Source of the DNA: Gelatoporia subvermispora B
Lineage: Eukaryota > Basidiomycota > Agaricomycetes > Polyporales > Gelatoporiaceae
Direction: 5' to 3'
Length of the DNA stretch: 64,000 nucleotides
NCBI GenBank assembly: GCA_000320605.2
Contig: KB445819.1
Coordinates: 1 to 64,000, forward strand
Below the pieces are notes generated by a model that had not been told where the DNA came from, ran no database searches, and saw only the letters and a program-made list of their open reading frames with translations. This document shows, in pieces, positions 33,224 through 44,976 of this stretch. Every line of letters starts with the position of its first letter. Position 1 is the first letter of the stretch. The position numbers and the translations under genes are program-made.

Positions 33224-34699
33224 TTGTTCTGATCAACACGCGCTACCATCACTTCATCGATGCGGCGCCCACACAGAATCTAGGTCCTTTACGGCGGATG
33301 ACATTCTTTCAACGTTCATTCTCACTCGTACACGTACTCATGCGTGGGTCTAGTGCCTATCTTTGAACGGCGCTGCTTAGCTGTGCTTGGTTCAGCAATG
33401 GGCCTGGGTGATGGGACCAGGGATACAATTCAACAACCTAAGCGCATATGTTTCGTGGCAGGAAGTCTCAATCTGATTGATATAGATAAACTTTGATCTG
33501 GTCGACCGTAATTCGAAAAGAGGTGCGCAGACCCTGGGACCATATGCACCTCGGATGTCAGGAAAACCAAGCATGCGCCCGGAATAAGCCCCGATGGAAC
33601 ACATTCCGCTCACATGCTGGCCTAAAGGGTGGCCATATTCCGTCAAGATGCTGACCTCGCCCGTTTGGGATTTTTCGGGAAATATCCCTGGTTTACTAGC
33701 CTAATATCCCATTCCTGTATCCCCTATTCCTGCCGCGTATCCTGCCTCGCTTTCCACAGCTTGTGGTATTCAGTGTGATTGTATCATGACCATACTATGA
33801 ACATGTTGCTATCGGTACCAAAAGACGAACAGGATCCATCATCCAGTAGTCTACCTCAATACAGAATGAGAAAATATTCACACCTGGACATATTCTTCAT
33901 CTAATCGTGTAGCTACAGCTGCAGCATAATACTGCCAAGTGGCACTTGAAATGGCGAGAAAATCGTGAGTGAAGAACAGTACATACTGCAGAGGATGCTC
34001 GCGAGCGCCGAGTACGCTGCACGATGACCATTGGAGTTTCCGTCATATTGCAACCGAACAGCAGCTGTGGTGAGAAGTCTCAGAAACACACGCTTGCATC
34101 AGCAGGACTGTGGAAGCTGAGCATCGTCAGCTATATGCGCATATACCCACCAGAAATTCAGTGTCTACCACCTGGTTAACAAGGACGACAGGGTCTACTG
34201 ACTTAAGTTCTACTTCAACGAAATGTACAATGCATGTACGGTAGTCTTCGCGAAGTCACCTCGTTCCTAGAGTCAGCGGCTACAAATCAAGTCTAACGGT
34301 CGGCAGAATGAACTCACATCCAAGCTTCTCCATTACAACCGGATGCAACCGTGTTGTTGAGGCGGGCTGGACCTAAGCCAATGCATCCCAGAGAAATCAG
34401 TATGACAGCGTGGACGCATCCAGTACACTGGCACTATCTCCCGTTAATCCTCGAACAGCGAGCATCTAAATCTGAAGACATAGCCTGATGGTACTTATAA
34501 GCGAAGCTCAGAACCCCAGGCAATTATTGCTTAGAGAGTCCGCGAATGGAGAATCGTAGCTAATGCTCGAGAGTCAGGTGTTGAAGTCGAGACAAGCTTC
34601 TAAAAATACCTTTCACCAGAATATGACCTGAACCTGGCCGTTATATGGTGTTACGGATGAAATGCTGGAGTGTTCAGCAGACGAGCGAAATGTGGGCGT

Positions 34700-34768
34700 C
34701 ATATGGCCCGACATGTGGGATGCCGGCGACATTCCGGGAGGGCGTCGCCTGGCATTTATCGCTGCGGT
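34700..34768. repeat. dispersed repeat, copy 2 (partner 33152-33223)
   Basis: Same orientation as the first copy and 1.55 kb away. See the shared 14-base core at 34729-34742. No coding role is supported. Confidence 0.55.
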
Positions 34769-35753
34769 AAGATGCCCGGGCCAGAAGCTGAACCCAACGC
34801 GTCTGCGTTGGTTGTGCGAGCCGTGGCAGACCTCAGCATGTGTCAGCAAGGATGTCTTGCGAGGAGCAACCTTCACGGATGCCAGACGTGAACAAATTGT
34901 CGAGCGCAGCTTCACTGTGATTGATGAGGCGCAGGAGATGTCATGAGATGAAGAGCAATCATGCGTAAAAGGCTCTGTACATTTTGTCATTTTAAAATCC
35001 TATGGGCGCGGCAAGGACGGGGTATCGAACCACTGCTCCAAAGCGTATGCACTAGTCCTTTGGAAGCTTTCTCAACGGAGGCAGTGCGAAATCATATAGA
35101 TTACGCGAACGATATCATACGGAGGTTGAATTGCCGACCTGGAACACTCAACACCATGGAACCGCTGAGTATGGCTCTTGAAGCGCATTAGAACTCCTAC
35201 GGCTGACGCCACAAAGACGTATCGATGATCGATGGTATGGCGTAGCTATGTAGGTGATACGTGCCGTTCTTCGTCTGTCAAGGCGTAGCGTTGCGCGCGA
35301 ACATCCCAGGACAGTGAGCGACTTTTTTAAGGCAGCCACCATCAATGCAATTGTTGATAGCTTCGCACAGGTTGACACTGAACGACTGAGGACAGCATGA
35401 GAGGCATGGTGAGTCTGTTCAATGCGAAGCCGTCGACAAGAAGAAAGATGGGATTTCCAGGGCAGTATGACGGCTATTTTATGCGCATAATTTCGCGGCG
35501 GCTGAGAAGTGTCAAAGACAACAAGGAGCTATCGAAAAGGCGAGCAGAAACACGAACAGCGGGCGCTTGAACGGCACAGCCAAAGTCGTTCGTCCAAGCG
35601 CCTCGAAGCGCGCAGTTACCACGTGGTTAGGTTTCCTCCCACACGGCCCTAAGCAGCAGTGCTACTTTTGGCTCCGCGTCTCTAGCCTTTCTCCATGCCT
35701 TCCAAGCATCTTGTTACCCTTTAATCTCCCCATATTTTCTGATCTGACGATTC

Positions 35754-37553
35754 ATGAACGACCCTTTCAGCGAGGAGCCTCGCAAAACTTTCAAAAGGAG
35801 GAGAATGAACTTTCCAAGACAGTCTCCGACTCCGACGGACGCATCCGCGGTCAGTGCACCGTCGGGCAGCACACCAACCTCGCCAGTATGTCGTAAACTC
35901 ACTTTGGGATTGAGCACTCTACTGACACAGGCACGCGTAAACTCCAGTCCGTAGCTGCCAGCGCGCGACAAGATACCCCGACGATATCCGTGTCGCCCAC
36001 TGCCATACCTACGCAAGGCTCTTCAGACGCCTCGGGTGCGTCTGCCTCCGGCGATAGCGGCCAACCGACGGACGCGAGCCCAACTACTCCTCCTACCGAT
36101 GGGGTTGGCTCTGGAGCTTTACCTTCCCCAAGTAGTGATCCCAGCAGCGGATCTCCGAGTTCACCGGGCTCGCCCTCTGGTACAGCATCATCGGGGTCGC
36201 AGTCATCGTCGTAAGTAGTCAAGTATTGATATCTCACTGAGCTTTTCTTAAATGTATTTCTAGGTCCAACACTTCTAGTAGCCAGCCGGCGTCGAGCTCT
36301 AGTCCGACACCTTCTAGCGCGTCTTCTGCCCCGCCTACATCATCATCGAGTACACCGCCGTCTACGTCTTCCTCTCCTCCCTCATCAAGTACGCCATCTT
36401 CGACATCGTCTCCGCCGGCATCCTCTTCTTCCGCTCAAAGCGCATTCTCGGCTTCCAGTTCGTCGTCTTCGTTATCGCCTACACCAACGCCCACGCCTAC
36501 GCCTACGCCACCTCCATTTCCATCTGGTCCTAGCGGCGAACAGACAACCGTCACAATCCCGGTCACCACGATTATCAATGGGACACTCGTCACGGTAAGT
36601 TATTAGCTCTGGAAGTCAAACTGTTCTCACAATCCTATCAGTCCTACGAAGCCGTGCCTACCACTCTCAGCGACGATAATGCCTCAAGCAGCTCACATAC
36701 TACAACTCGCGCTATAGTCATCGGCAGCGTTGTCGGTGGGGTAGCGTTTTTAGTTCTCGCTCTATGCCTTGTTCTGTTCTACCGCAGACACCAGAACAAA
36801 AAGCTATTCTTCTTCGGGCGCCGCGCATCTCGACCGCGCAACATGCTCCTCGCAGGCGAGGACTTCGACGATTACGACCTGCACCCGCCGATGCAACACT
36901 ACTCGGACTACCCAGCGTCTGTTACCTCGCACACCGCCCCGTCTTACGAAGGCAGCACATTAATCACACCGCGGAGCGACCGGTCCATGCAGGCGCGCGC
37001 AACGCCTCCTGCTGCGGCATCAGGCCCGCACCTCTTCCCACTGCGCGCATCCGAGTCCGGTTCTATCTTCCGCGAGGCTGTCTGGCCACCGCCAAGCGAG
37101 GCGAGCAGGCTCGTCGACCCGCTCGTCGCGGGCTCGAGCCAGGTCGACCTCGGGCGCATCGTGGATGATGTCATGGGCCCGCACAGCACCAGCTCGCGCG
37201 GATCCCGTGCCCGCCCGCTCGTGGCGCATCCGGCGGCCACTTTTGCCCGTAGTGGGCGTGAAGCGAGCTATACCTCGGGCGAGTCGAGTCCGTCCGCTAT
37301 GCACTCGCGCACGACGTCCCATACGGCATTGTTGCAGGATCATCAGCAGCAGGAGCACCAGGATAATCCTGAGTCGCCGATCGAGGCTGTCCCGCGACCG
37401 TTGTTTGTGACAAATATGGGCCCAACATCACCAGATACAACCTCGCCAGGGAGCCCGCCAACCCCTAGGAACTGGCTGGAACGTGAACCGAGGTTGCCGC
37501 CGCGGGAACCGACCGACGAAGATAACACATTCCCCATGGGAGAGGCAATGTAG
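35754..37553 (+). CDS. Ser/Thr/Pro-rich single-pass membrane protein (Mid2/SKG6-like layout)
   Basis: Four exons, 35754-35885, 35948-36210, 36264-36594 and 36642-37553, join in phase for 545 residues. The first 290 residues are dominated by Ser, Thr, Pro and Gly, ideal for O-mannosylation. They end with VTIPVTTIINGTLVT, then one membrane span (IVIGSVVGGVAFLVLALCL) followed by a basic stop-transfer and a 230-residue cytoplasmic tail. This layout is seen in fungal wall-stress sensors and related proteins, but no WSC or other cysteine-rich domain is present and I cannot name a family. No signal peptide is visible at the N-terminus MNDPFSEEPRKTFKRRR; the true 5' exon may differ, since another frame also stays open through exon 1 and can splice to 35942. 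Function is unknown. Confidence 0.68.
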
Positions 37554-38139
37554 AGGTCCTCGGTTCTACTTTCAGATTGCTTGATTCTGCCTGTGGCGCG
37601 TTCGGGACGCTTTCTTATTCGTATGCATATCATTACTCTTCCGCTATACGGCGTTCTATTCGGTAAATATCCTATGCTGCTTCATATTGGGACTTGGAAT
37701 CTCATCACGATAGACTATGTACTACATCTGGCCATCTTCTTTTACGATACCTTTGCACATGGACTTGTTAATCACGCATTTGGAATCGGAATCTCAACAG
37801 GATAGCAAAGTGATCGTGCAAGTCAGCGATCGCGATATCCGGGAATACAAGGCAGTACATGCTAGCGCATACTCATGTTTCCTCACGAGTGCCCCAAGCA
37901 GTCTGCTCGATTTGAGAGTAACGAGCTTCCTCGATCACCCGTTCTCCAATATCACATGCCACGTCGCAGTTCTCAGTGCCGTAAAGGGGGGAAGAGATGT
38001 GGCAGATCCCGGTCAGATGCATGGGGCTTCTCAAGCGTGGTTGATGGCCCGACCATCCGCTACGCATCCGAGAGAATGAACATTTGCGTCGGAATGTGAC
38101 TGGAGCGATATACATTAATGCGACGCCCGGATAGAGCAG
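37554..38139. other. intergenic region
   Basis: Follows the membrane-protein gene. Open frames on both strands lack splice support. No repeat or RNA gene is seen. Confidence 0.35.
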
Positions 38140-38318
38140 TCAGTTGGAAGTGTGGAACATATCAAGCATTTCGACGATGGCCTTGTGAACCTCAGCGGAC
38201 TTATCTTTGGATGTACATATTCCAACGTAGCGAGCTTGCATGAAAGAGCCGTCGACCTTGTGTGAGGAGGTCAGGAGGCTCCAGAGTGTGGGCAGAAGCT
38301 TGGATGCAAGTCGTGAGC
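38140..38318 (-). pseudogene. orphan 3' coding exon of an unidentified gene
   Basis: The minus strand reads as a well-formed C-terminus: LLPTLWSLLTSSHKVDGSF, then MQARYVGICTSKDKSAEV and KAIVEMLDMFHTSN, ending at TGA 38142-38140. An acceptor-like CCAAG lies just upstream at about 38300. Only about 95 bases separate it from the stop of the next upstream gene on this strand (38413), so no room remains for the rest of the gene. It is most likely a fragment left by rearrangement. The family is not recognised. Confidence 0.4.
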
Positions 38319-38412
38319 AACGTTTCGAGATAAGTAGTATGTATCATAGGAGAGAGGTGCACGACACAGGGTCGAAATCTACATGACGGCTTCTACGAGC
38401 ATATCACTGTCG

Positions 38413-39198
38413 TTACACAATGTACGGGATGAGCTTGTACGGTGTTCTCTTTGACCATTCGACCCATTGGCTCCTAAACTCCTTCTTCAGAATTGCATCC
38501 TCAGTAGGGATCCGTCTGATTAACAAAGCGACGGCGACAAAGTGCCACGCAGCCCACAGGTACATCGCTGCCATCCCGAAGCTGGTATCAAGTAGCCCGG
38601 ACTCATGCATCCACGAGCCCTTCGAGAACTGGAAGGACAGTTCGCCGAGCATGACAAGTGCGCATGCCGAGTACCCTGGGTGACGCACGATGGAGTACGG
38701 CCCGCTGGTGATGAGCTTGTGGTCGTCCTTGACAGAGAGATGAAAGGTGAAGTGCTGCCCGAGCGTGCGGTAGCAAGCGACGCGGGTAAGCCCACCAAAC
38801 ACAACGGCGATCCAGCCGAGGAGGAAGGGATAGGTGATACGAACTTGGGGGGGGAAGTTCCCCGGGCGAGAGAGAGCGGTTAGGATGGGCTTTGAGTACG
38901 GGGAGGGATACTCCTGTGCGAGGATTATGATAATCTCGCATAAGGCCATGAGCCAGAGACCGCACTGTATAGCTTCATGTCTAGGTAGTGCTCGAAACTA
39001 ATGTAAATTTAGACATACCTTGAATGTGGGGACAATGAGCTTCTGAGCGTAGTTCATTACGTCGCGTTTATATTCCGCATGTTTGGATTGTTCCTCTTCT
39101 TTCGGCGGAGGATTGGGTGACGTGTAAGCAACGTGCGCGGATATGCAGCCGGAAAGTAACAAGACAACTTTCAGGATGTTTCCCTGAGTGATGGACAT
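38413..39198 (-). CDS. isoprenylcysteine carboxyl methyltransferase-like protein, copy 2
   Basis: Two exons on the minus strand, 39198-39019 and 38964-38413, give 243 residues. The second exon has exactly the same length (552 nt) as in the copy at 32287, and the intron is in the same position. The signature HKLITSGPYSIVRHPGYS is intact, with hydrophobic segments before and after, and the C-terminus QWVEWSKRTPYKLIPYIV parallels copy 1. The two copies share the same strand 6 kb apart and diverge strongly outside the core, so the duplication is old. Same expected activity: SAM-dependent methylation of prenylcysteine in the endoplasmic reticulum. Substrate specificity is unknown. Confidence 0.82.
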
Positions 39199-39345
39199 GG
39201 TGGCACTAGCAGACTATGCATGAAGCTCTGCGCTGTGACATTATATCTGGAGCGGCAGATAGGAACGGCGTTCGAGCAGCGGTACGATGAGTGCGGATGA
39301 TGCATGGGGACCCCTAAATCCGATGCCCAACTTGGGCTTGGACAG

Positions 39346-39724
39346 TTGGAAACAGTGTTACAGACGGTGATCATTTGCAAGACGCAGGAAAGCCGGTGGC
39401 AGCGGTACATAGCACAGAAACAGGAGTATTCACACAATTGTCGCAGGATTTTGTCAGCGATGTGGATGAGCACATGGTCAGACTGCAACGCATTCATACT
39501 GCCTAGTGAAAGTTCTCTATTCACTCTAGGTATCCGCCAATAACCTGAATGTGCTGGATGATATCGATGTACGCGTGAATGTCGCAACGACTCTCAGCTG
39601 TTTTACCGGCAAGGTAAGTCGGAGGATCTGTCAGTAAATTCTGCAATCCGGTGATCTAGAGTTCTTCTTTGCGTAGTCCCAAGACATGCCGAAGGATGGA
39701 GCGGCACAAGTGAAACTCGTATGA
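39346..39724 (+). CDS. three 3' exons of an unidentified small gene or gene remnant
   Basis: Exons 39346-39476, 39530-39613 and 39677-39724 join in phase with introns of 53 and 63 nt. The predicted peptide includes GVFTQLSQDFVSDVDEHM, VSANNLNVLDDIDVRVNV and a short polar C-terminus ending at TGA 39722-39724. The segment looks helical and acidic. The 5' exon is not resolved: ATGs at about 39217-39222 lie upstream but their splice phases do not fit cleanly. The candidate start lies only a few dozen bases from the divergent methyltransferase start at 39198. Either a compact gene with a missed first exon or a truncated relic. Family unknown. Confidence 0.42.
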
Positions 39725-40313
39725 AACAGAGCACCGCTGGAGAAACTACAAGTGAAACCACTCAGGCGAGCCGCGCACGGTCCGAGGAGGGGCAGCTCAA
39801 GCGCTCAACCGCCACGGTTTGGTCGTGGGAATATAATGTATCACGTGATTGTAGCGGGTTCTCACAGGGCCAGGACACGACGCGCGCTATTCCCACGCCT
39901 CTTTCGCGTCTGCCGCGACGGGTACTCCTTGGCGGCAATTGAACGTTGCACTGAGACCCCTCCGCTTCGCAATACTACTTCCATATCTTGTCTCGTTGAC
40001 GACCAGAATACTAGGGAAGGTCATACGACATCTGTTCGATATCATCTCACTGCCCTGTGTCCATTTTCGACGTTCGGAAGCCTCTGCGTGGTCAGACTGC
40101 GGTCCGATAACCCTCTTCACCGATCACGGAGCAATATTGTGTGGCAAGCTTGCCACTACCGCTCGGCGACCGCATATACCCACGAAAGACAACAATACCT
40201 CAACTGGGAGCGTTATGTATCCTACTCTGGGGCTGAAACGAGGAGGAACCATCAGATCATTTGCTCTGCGATCCAGTACCTGGAAGAACGTGTAATCCTG
40301 CTAGCCGATCCAG
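39725..40313. other. intergenic region upstream of the Rif1-like gene
   Basis: Open frames on both strands without recognisable content or splice support. Probably the promoter and leader of the gene at 40314. Confidence 0.35.
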
Positions 40314-43300
40314 ATGTCTGCAGAAGGGTGCGAGCAAGCTCCGGAGCACCAACCCCTTGACAATTCCACTGTATTTGACGATACCACTCTAATCAACGAC
40401 TACGACTTCCTCACTTCTCCTGTCGCCACTCTCGTTGAATCGGTCGTAATCAACTACGATGATACGTATATACCCCATATTCTGGACGCATATAGCACCT
40501 TGTCTGCTCGTATCCGAGAGATAGCGGGGTTTCTGGTGGCCACTCCTGTTGTGCTGCCGGCGCTTGAAATCCTCGAGCGGCACAACGCTACGTTGTGCCA
40601 ATGTCTGCTGAGGGACATCGATCGAGCATTCGTAGATCCGCTTCCTGCTCAGCATTCGTCTATTCCAGAGATCCCTGACTCGGTGAATTCTTCGACCTAC
40701 AGTGCAAGCCCCGAAGAAATCGAAAGCGCACACAAGTCCTCAGCACTTTGCCACAGCGCGCTAAAATTGCTCTCAAGTATTTTGCGCCTGCCTGCCATCT
40801 ACTCGATATTGCCTTGTGAGTGATATCTATACATAGCTTCAAATCGGGACTAAGTCAATCCCCTTCTAGCTCACGACCTGGATCATCTCTGTGGTCTCGT
40901 ATTGAAGATTGTTTGCTCCCCGTTCCTGCCATCTTTTGGAGGTCCAAAGACGAACAGCTGGGCGCTTTGGATCCTGGCGACAATTCACTACACTTCCCCT
41001 ACCATCCCAGGGAACGTGTCCCTCCTTGTATCAGCGCTCAGGAGAAACTTAGGATCCAGCCGTAGTAGTCAGGTTGTCCCGGATAGTCTCATGGTAAGTC
41101 GGCGATCTTGCATGAATCAGTCGTCGGGATTGATCACATCAGGTTATCGACAATTTGCTGCATGCGTCGTCCAGTGCAGTATCGGGCCCCTTGGTGGCCC
41201 TTCTTCCAGATATTCTGTCGCACATTGTGTCGGTTTCGCTCGATATTAGGACACGCGCAGCACTGGCTCTATGCGCCTTGGTGCATCACTTCATGACACT
41301 CGGCCCTGCAGAGACACATGACCATTTATGGAGCGCCGCGAGCACTCAGACTAAAGCATTTGTCGACTCGCATGTCCCCCGCAGACGGAAAGGGCAAATC
41401 CCACCTCCTGGTCGTCTCGAGGAGATGCTCACCGAAGCTCTGAGCGGGAGGGAGGCATCGGCAATTGGGCAGGGTGCTCCGTGGGCGCTCACGGTCGTTG
41501 GTTGTCTCATCATTCTCTCCTCTGATCACCTCTTCTCCCACTCGCGTACACTAATTTTGGTGGTCAACACTCTCAAACATGCGGCACGCCACAGGCGCTC
41601 TCTCGTGCGGAGGCTCCACACGTGGGTCTGGCGCTGTCTGATATGGGCCTTTGCTCAATTGGGATCCACGAGGGGAGATGCAAGCGCCCGAAATAGTGGC
41701 TCTGCGGGCGACTTGGCCAAGCTCAAAGACCGCCCATTCCTGCTTTTGAAGCAGGAGTTTAACGATAGCGCCGGGATCGCGCTAGTTGCCTCTCTGCTGT
41801 CGTCCAACAGCGTTTCCACCTCTGACGAAGACCTCTTCAAGGCCTTAGCCGTACTCAACGACATGATCAAGAGCCCTGTACAAAGGACGCACGAGGACGG
41901 TAGATCCATTCTCTCGGTGCTGTTGGGTGCCGTCGACCCAGCCACATCTTCGTCCCCTCATCCACCGCAGGACAAGGTGGATCCGATTCTTGTCCGGGAG
42001 ATGTTCGACGGGTCTACTCTAAAGCTGTCGTGGGAGGACTTATGTCTGATCGTACCCGATGCTGGAAAGCTCCAGCCAAGCTTCGCAAGGTGTTTAAGGG
42101 CGGCCGAAGTTGAGCGCCATTGGGAGGGCCTTCTGGACTTGTGGACGGCCTGTACACGCAGAGCCCTATCTAATGGTGTAGTATCATTTCCCATGTCGGT
42201 GAGTGTGTTTGACGCATTGTACATATGCAGGACCTGACGTTGTATTGCAGGGCGATCTGCTTGGCATCTGGCAAGCCCTTCTACTGGCAAACGCACAGCT
42301 CACACAGGAACATAGACATTTGACCGCTCCTCCATTCTGTGCACATAAGACCGTCTCTGTTATAACCGACCTCCTCGTCAGCGTTCCAGTGGACGCTGCA
42401 ATGCCCCTATCACATCGTGCGCAGCTGTCTATCTTGGTGCTGACGAAGCAGTTGTGGAAAGTCATGCGCAATGTCTTCGCGGCATCGTGGCTCACATTCG
42501 CAGCCGAGTCAATCCTCACGTCTGTATTGAAGCAGAAGTATGACATCGAAGATGACGGCGTCAGGGGCGCGTGGAGCAGGCTCTGTGCTGCGCTCATCAT
42601 TACGAGTGCTCCAGACTTATTGTCAAAGTTGACGGCCGAGACTGAGGAGCACGGTGCGGCAGACCTTCAGCGGCACTTGTGGACAGTAGCCGCAGAGTCG
42701 TGGAAATCCCCTGAACCAGATCAGAAGTGGGAAGATGCTGTCCAGCTCCTCATAATCCCATTCGCAACGGCATGGACTATGTCAGAGAAGGAGCTAGGTT
42801 GTTGGGCACAGGTGCTGGACAGTGCGATTGCAGCTGCTGATGCGCATGACACTGCGAGCGTCGTGATCTTGGAACGACTACTTGCAAGACTTTCGCAGGT
42901 TGGGAAAAGGTGCGTTCGTAGTCTCAGTCTCCTTCGCGGCTGTGCTGAAGATGTGTCAGAATGTCGGACTTCCCGGATCTGTCTTTGCTGGTCCTTGAGC
43001 ATCTGCGAATCACCTGCCCGGTAGCATCCTGTCCGACAGTCGTAGCTGAGCTCAGCAAACTCTTGGAAGACTTGCACGTAGCATATGCTGAGCTTCCTCA
43101 GTTCCCCCGAACTTGTCTGCAGCATCTTCGACACACGTTACAACTCTGCCCACCCGACGTCATAATCCCATTGCTTGCCAATCTGTCTGACGGCTTGTGC
43201 GGATGGATTCATACCTCGCCGGAGGTCCTGAACGATGAAGATTATAACGAGCTCGTGAGCACCAAAGCTGAGGATCCGATCTACCCAGAGCTGATGACCA

Positions 43301-44675
43301 TGTGTCAGATCGTACCACTGTACAGTAGTATTCTCGACGCGCTCCGTGGCTGCACGCTGGGTACTGAAGCCTTATGGTCACTGGCCCCCCTCTTCACTGC
43401 AGCCTTTGTCCGGTGCACACCCCCCGCTCTTGGACCTCTGGCATTTAGGACGTTCTGGAAAAAAGCTCAAGTAGAAGCCGGCAGCATCATCCCCAACAGC
43501 ATCTTAGTGTGTGTGGAGGGCTTGGAGAGAGCGTTCGGTGACCTTACAGCTACCATATCTGATGTATCGATTCCTACAGAAGACTACACCAGCCAGCGTA
43601 ATGTTTCCAATTCTTTCGCAACAGCAACGGCCCCCCTCGGTTCTGCGGTCTTGCCAGCTGCGTTGCCACACAGCACGATTGATGCATCACACCATATGTC
43701 TAGTCCAGCAGTACCTATACGAGAATGCCAAGAATCATTCGTACTCAGCAAGGCTGATCCAATTGCACCGGAGTCCTCTTCGTCGTATATTCAAGATTCC
43801 CCGACACTGGGTAAACGCCGCGCTGGTATTGCAGAGGGCTTGCCGTTACTGCCGGTGTACACTGACGATGCCAGACCCTGGAAGAGAGCGAGGTTGCAGA
43901 ACAACTCTGAATGTCCCGGAAAGTCGGTGGGTATCATCGTGTATATATTCTGTCTTTCCGTCGAGCTAAGGGTATGCTTATGGAAAGACGGTATCGCAAG
44001 ATCTGACGAAGGGAATTCAATCGCAATTCCTGCCACCTTCGGAACACGTCTCCGATCAAGACTTCATGAGGGATCCGGAAGTATCTGATGAAGATTATGA
44101 TAGTTGGGAAGCCGCTATCGATGTGTATGACATAAATGCTGGCGATGACAGGGCTTCAGAAAGCTCTGGTGCGTGCATAGCACTGAGCTCAAACCGGAAA
44201 TTGATGAAATGTTGCAAGCGGGATCCAGTGACCGCCATGGTGCCCCAGAGACGCGAGACAATAGTCTCGACAATCTGCATCGATCTTTGTCTGTACCTGT
44301 AGGTAAGCTATTTCGCTCGTCATACGGCCCTCAGGCAGTACTGGACTTAATGGATGGATCCCGCGCGACGAACCAGGTCCATTTCGACATCAGGAGTGTA
44401 TCGGCCGCTCACAGACGGCTCCGGAGTTGCGACCTTCGGTGTCGGGCAGCACAAGGCATTCACCTCGTGTCTCCCGTACGTCCTCGAGCCAAGTCAACAC
44501 TTTTCGGAGGCTATACCATGCGGTACGAGACGGTGGGTCTCAGATGCCGGTGGGCGAAATGCTGGCGGCTACGCGACTTGTTAACGAGATTGGCGGTGTC
44601 TTAAATCAGAAACTGGCGAAAAAGCTGAGCGATGTTACTGGGCATTCACGTGGTGAAGACATCGGATCATTCTGA
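40314..44675 (+). CDS. RIF1: Rif1-like telomere/replication-timing protein (HEAT-repeat N-terminus)
   Basis: Eight exons join in phase: 40314-40815, 40870-41093, 41143-42198, 42251-42909, 42951-43926, 43988-44168, 44219-44302 and 44335-44675, for 1340 residues. The N-terminal 900 residues are helical repeats, with the stretch WALWILATIHYTSPTIPGN typical of fungal Rif1 N-terminal domains, then VIDNLLHASS and LALCALVHHF. The C-terminal third is polar and Ser-rich, with a final helix LAATRLVNEIGGVLNQKL. Rif1 recruits PP1 phosphatase to chromatin and restrains origin firing and telomere processing. I did not find a convincing PP1-docking pair by eye. The last intron (44303-44334) is only 32 nt and the one at 42910-42950 only 41 nt; the C-terminal model is therefore less certain. 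Assignment is by recall of the family. Confidence 0.65.
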
Positions 44676-44976
44676 CAGGCAGCGGACTCGCAGAATCAAC
44701 GATGGAGCCTTTGTTCATAAACATTCATATTTATCAATATTTATGGTGTCTTTATTTGTCCTCGGCCCTAGTCCGGAGTGATGTAACTGCAGACTGTCGA
44801 AGACGGAATGTACGAGCGCTATTTAGCTGAGAACAGCTGTCTTCGAAAGTTCAGGGTTCCTGTGTCCCGTGCCCAACACGCCGAGTTCCGCTGTCTTCGA
44901 TTTATCTCACGGTTCAAATTACGAGTCGCATAGCGTAAAGCTTGACAGTCGGCCTGTTATTCGACCCTATTCCATC

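Larger units (their letters stand above)
33089..35753. other. 2.7-kb gene-poor region with dispersed repeat pieces
   Basis: No coherent exon chain was found. The open frame 34662-34946 has no family match and overlaps one repeat copy. Repeat pieces lie at 33152-33223, about 33655-33690 and 34700-34768. A short hairpin, CCAACGC-GTCT-GCGTTGG, is at 34794-34811. A GGTATCGAACC motif (complement of a Pol III B-box) lies at 35021-35031 but no tRNA can be folded around it. Confidence 0.4.

Noticed and set aside
34662..34946. 94-codon open frame in the gene-poor region
   Set aside because: Overlaps a dispersed repeat copy and has no family match.
35000..35060. Pol III B-box-like GGTTCGATACC on the minus strand
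   Set aside because: The nearest A-box-like word is only about 12 bases away and no tRNA fold is possible; at most a SINE scrap.
35567..35896. Alternative frame for the first exon of the membrane-protein gene
   Set aside because: It could splice to 35942 but has no ATG; the ATG at 35754 with acceptor at 35947 is preferred, though not proven.
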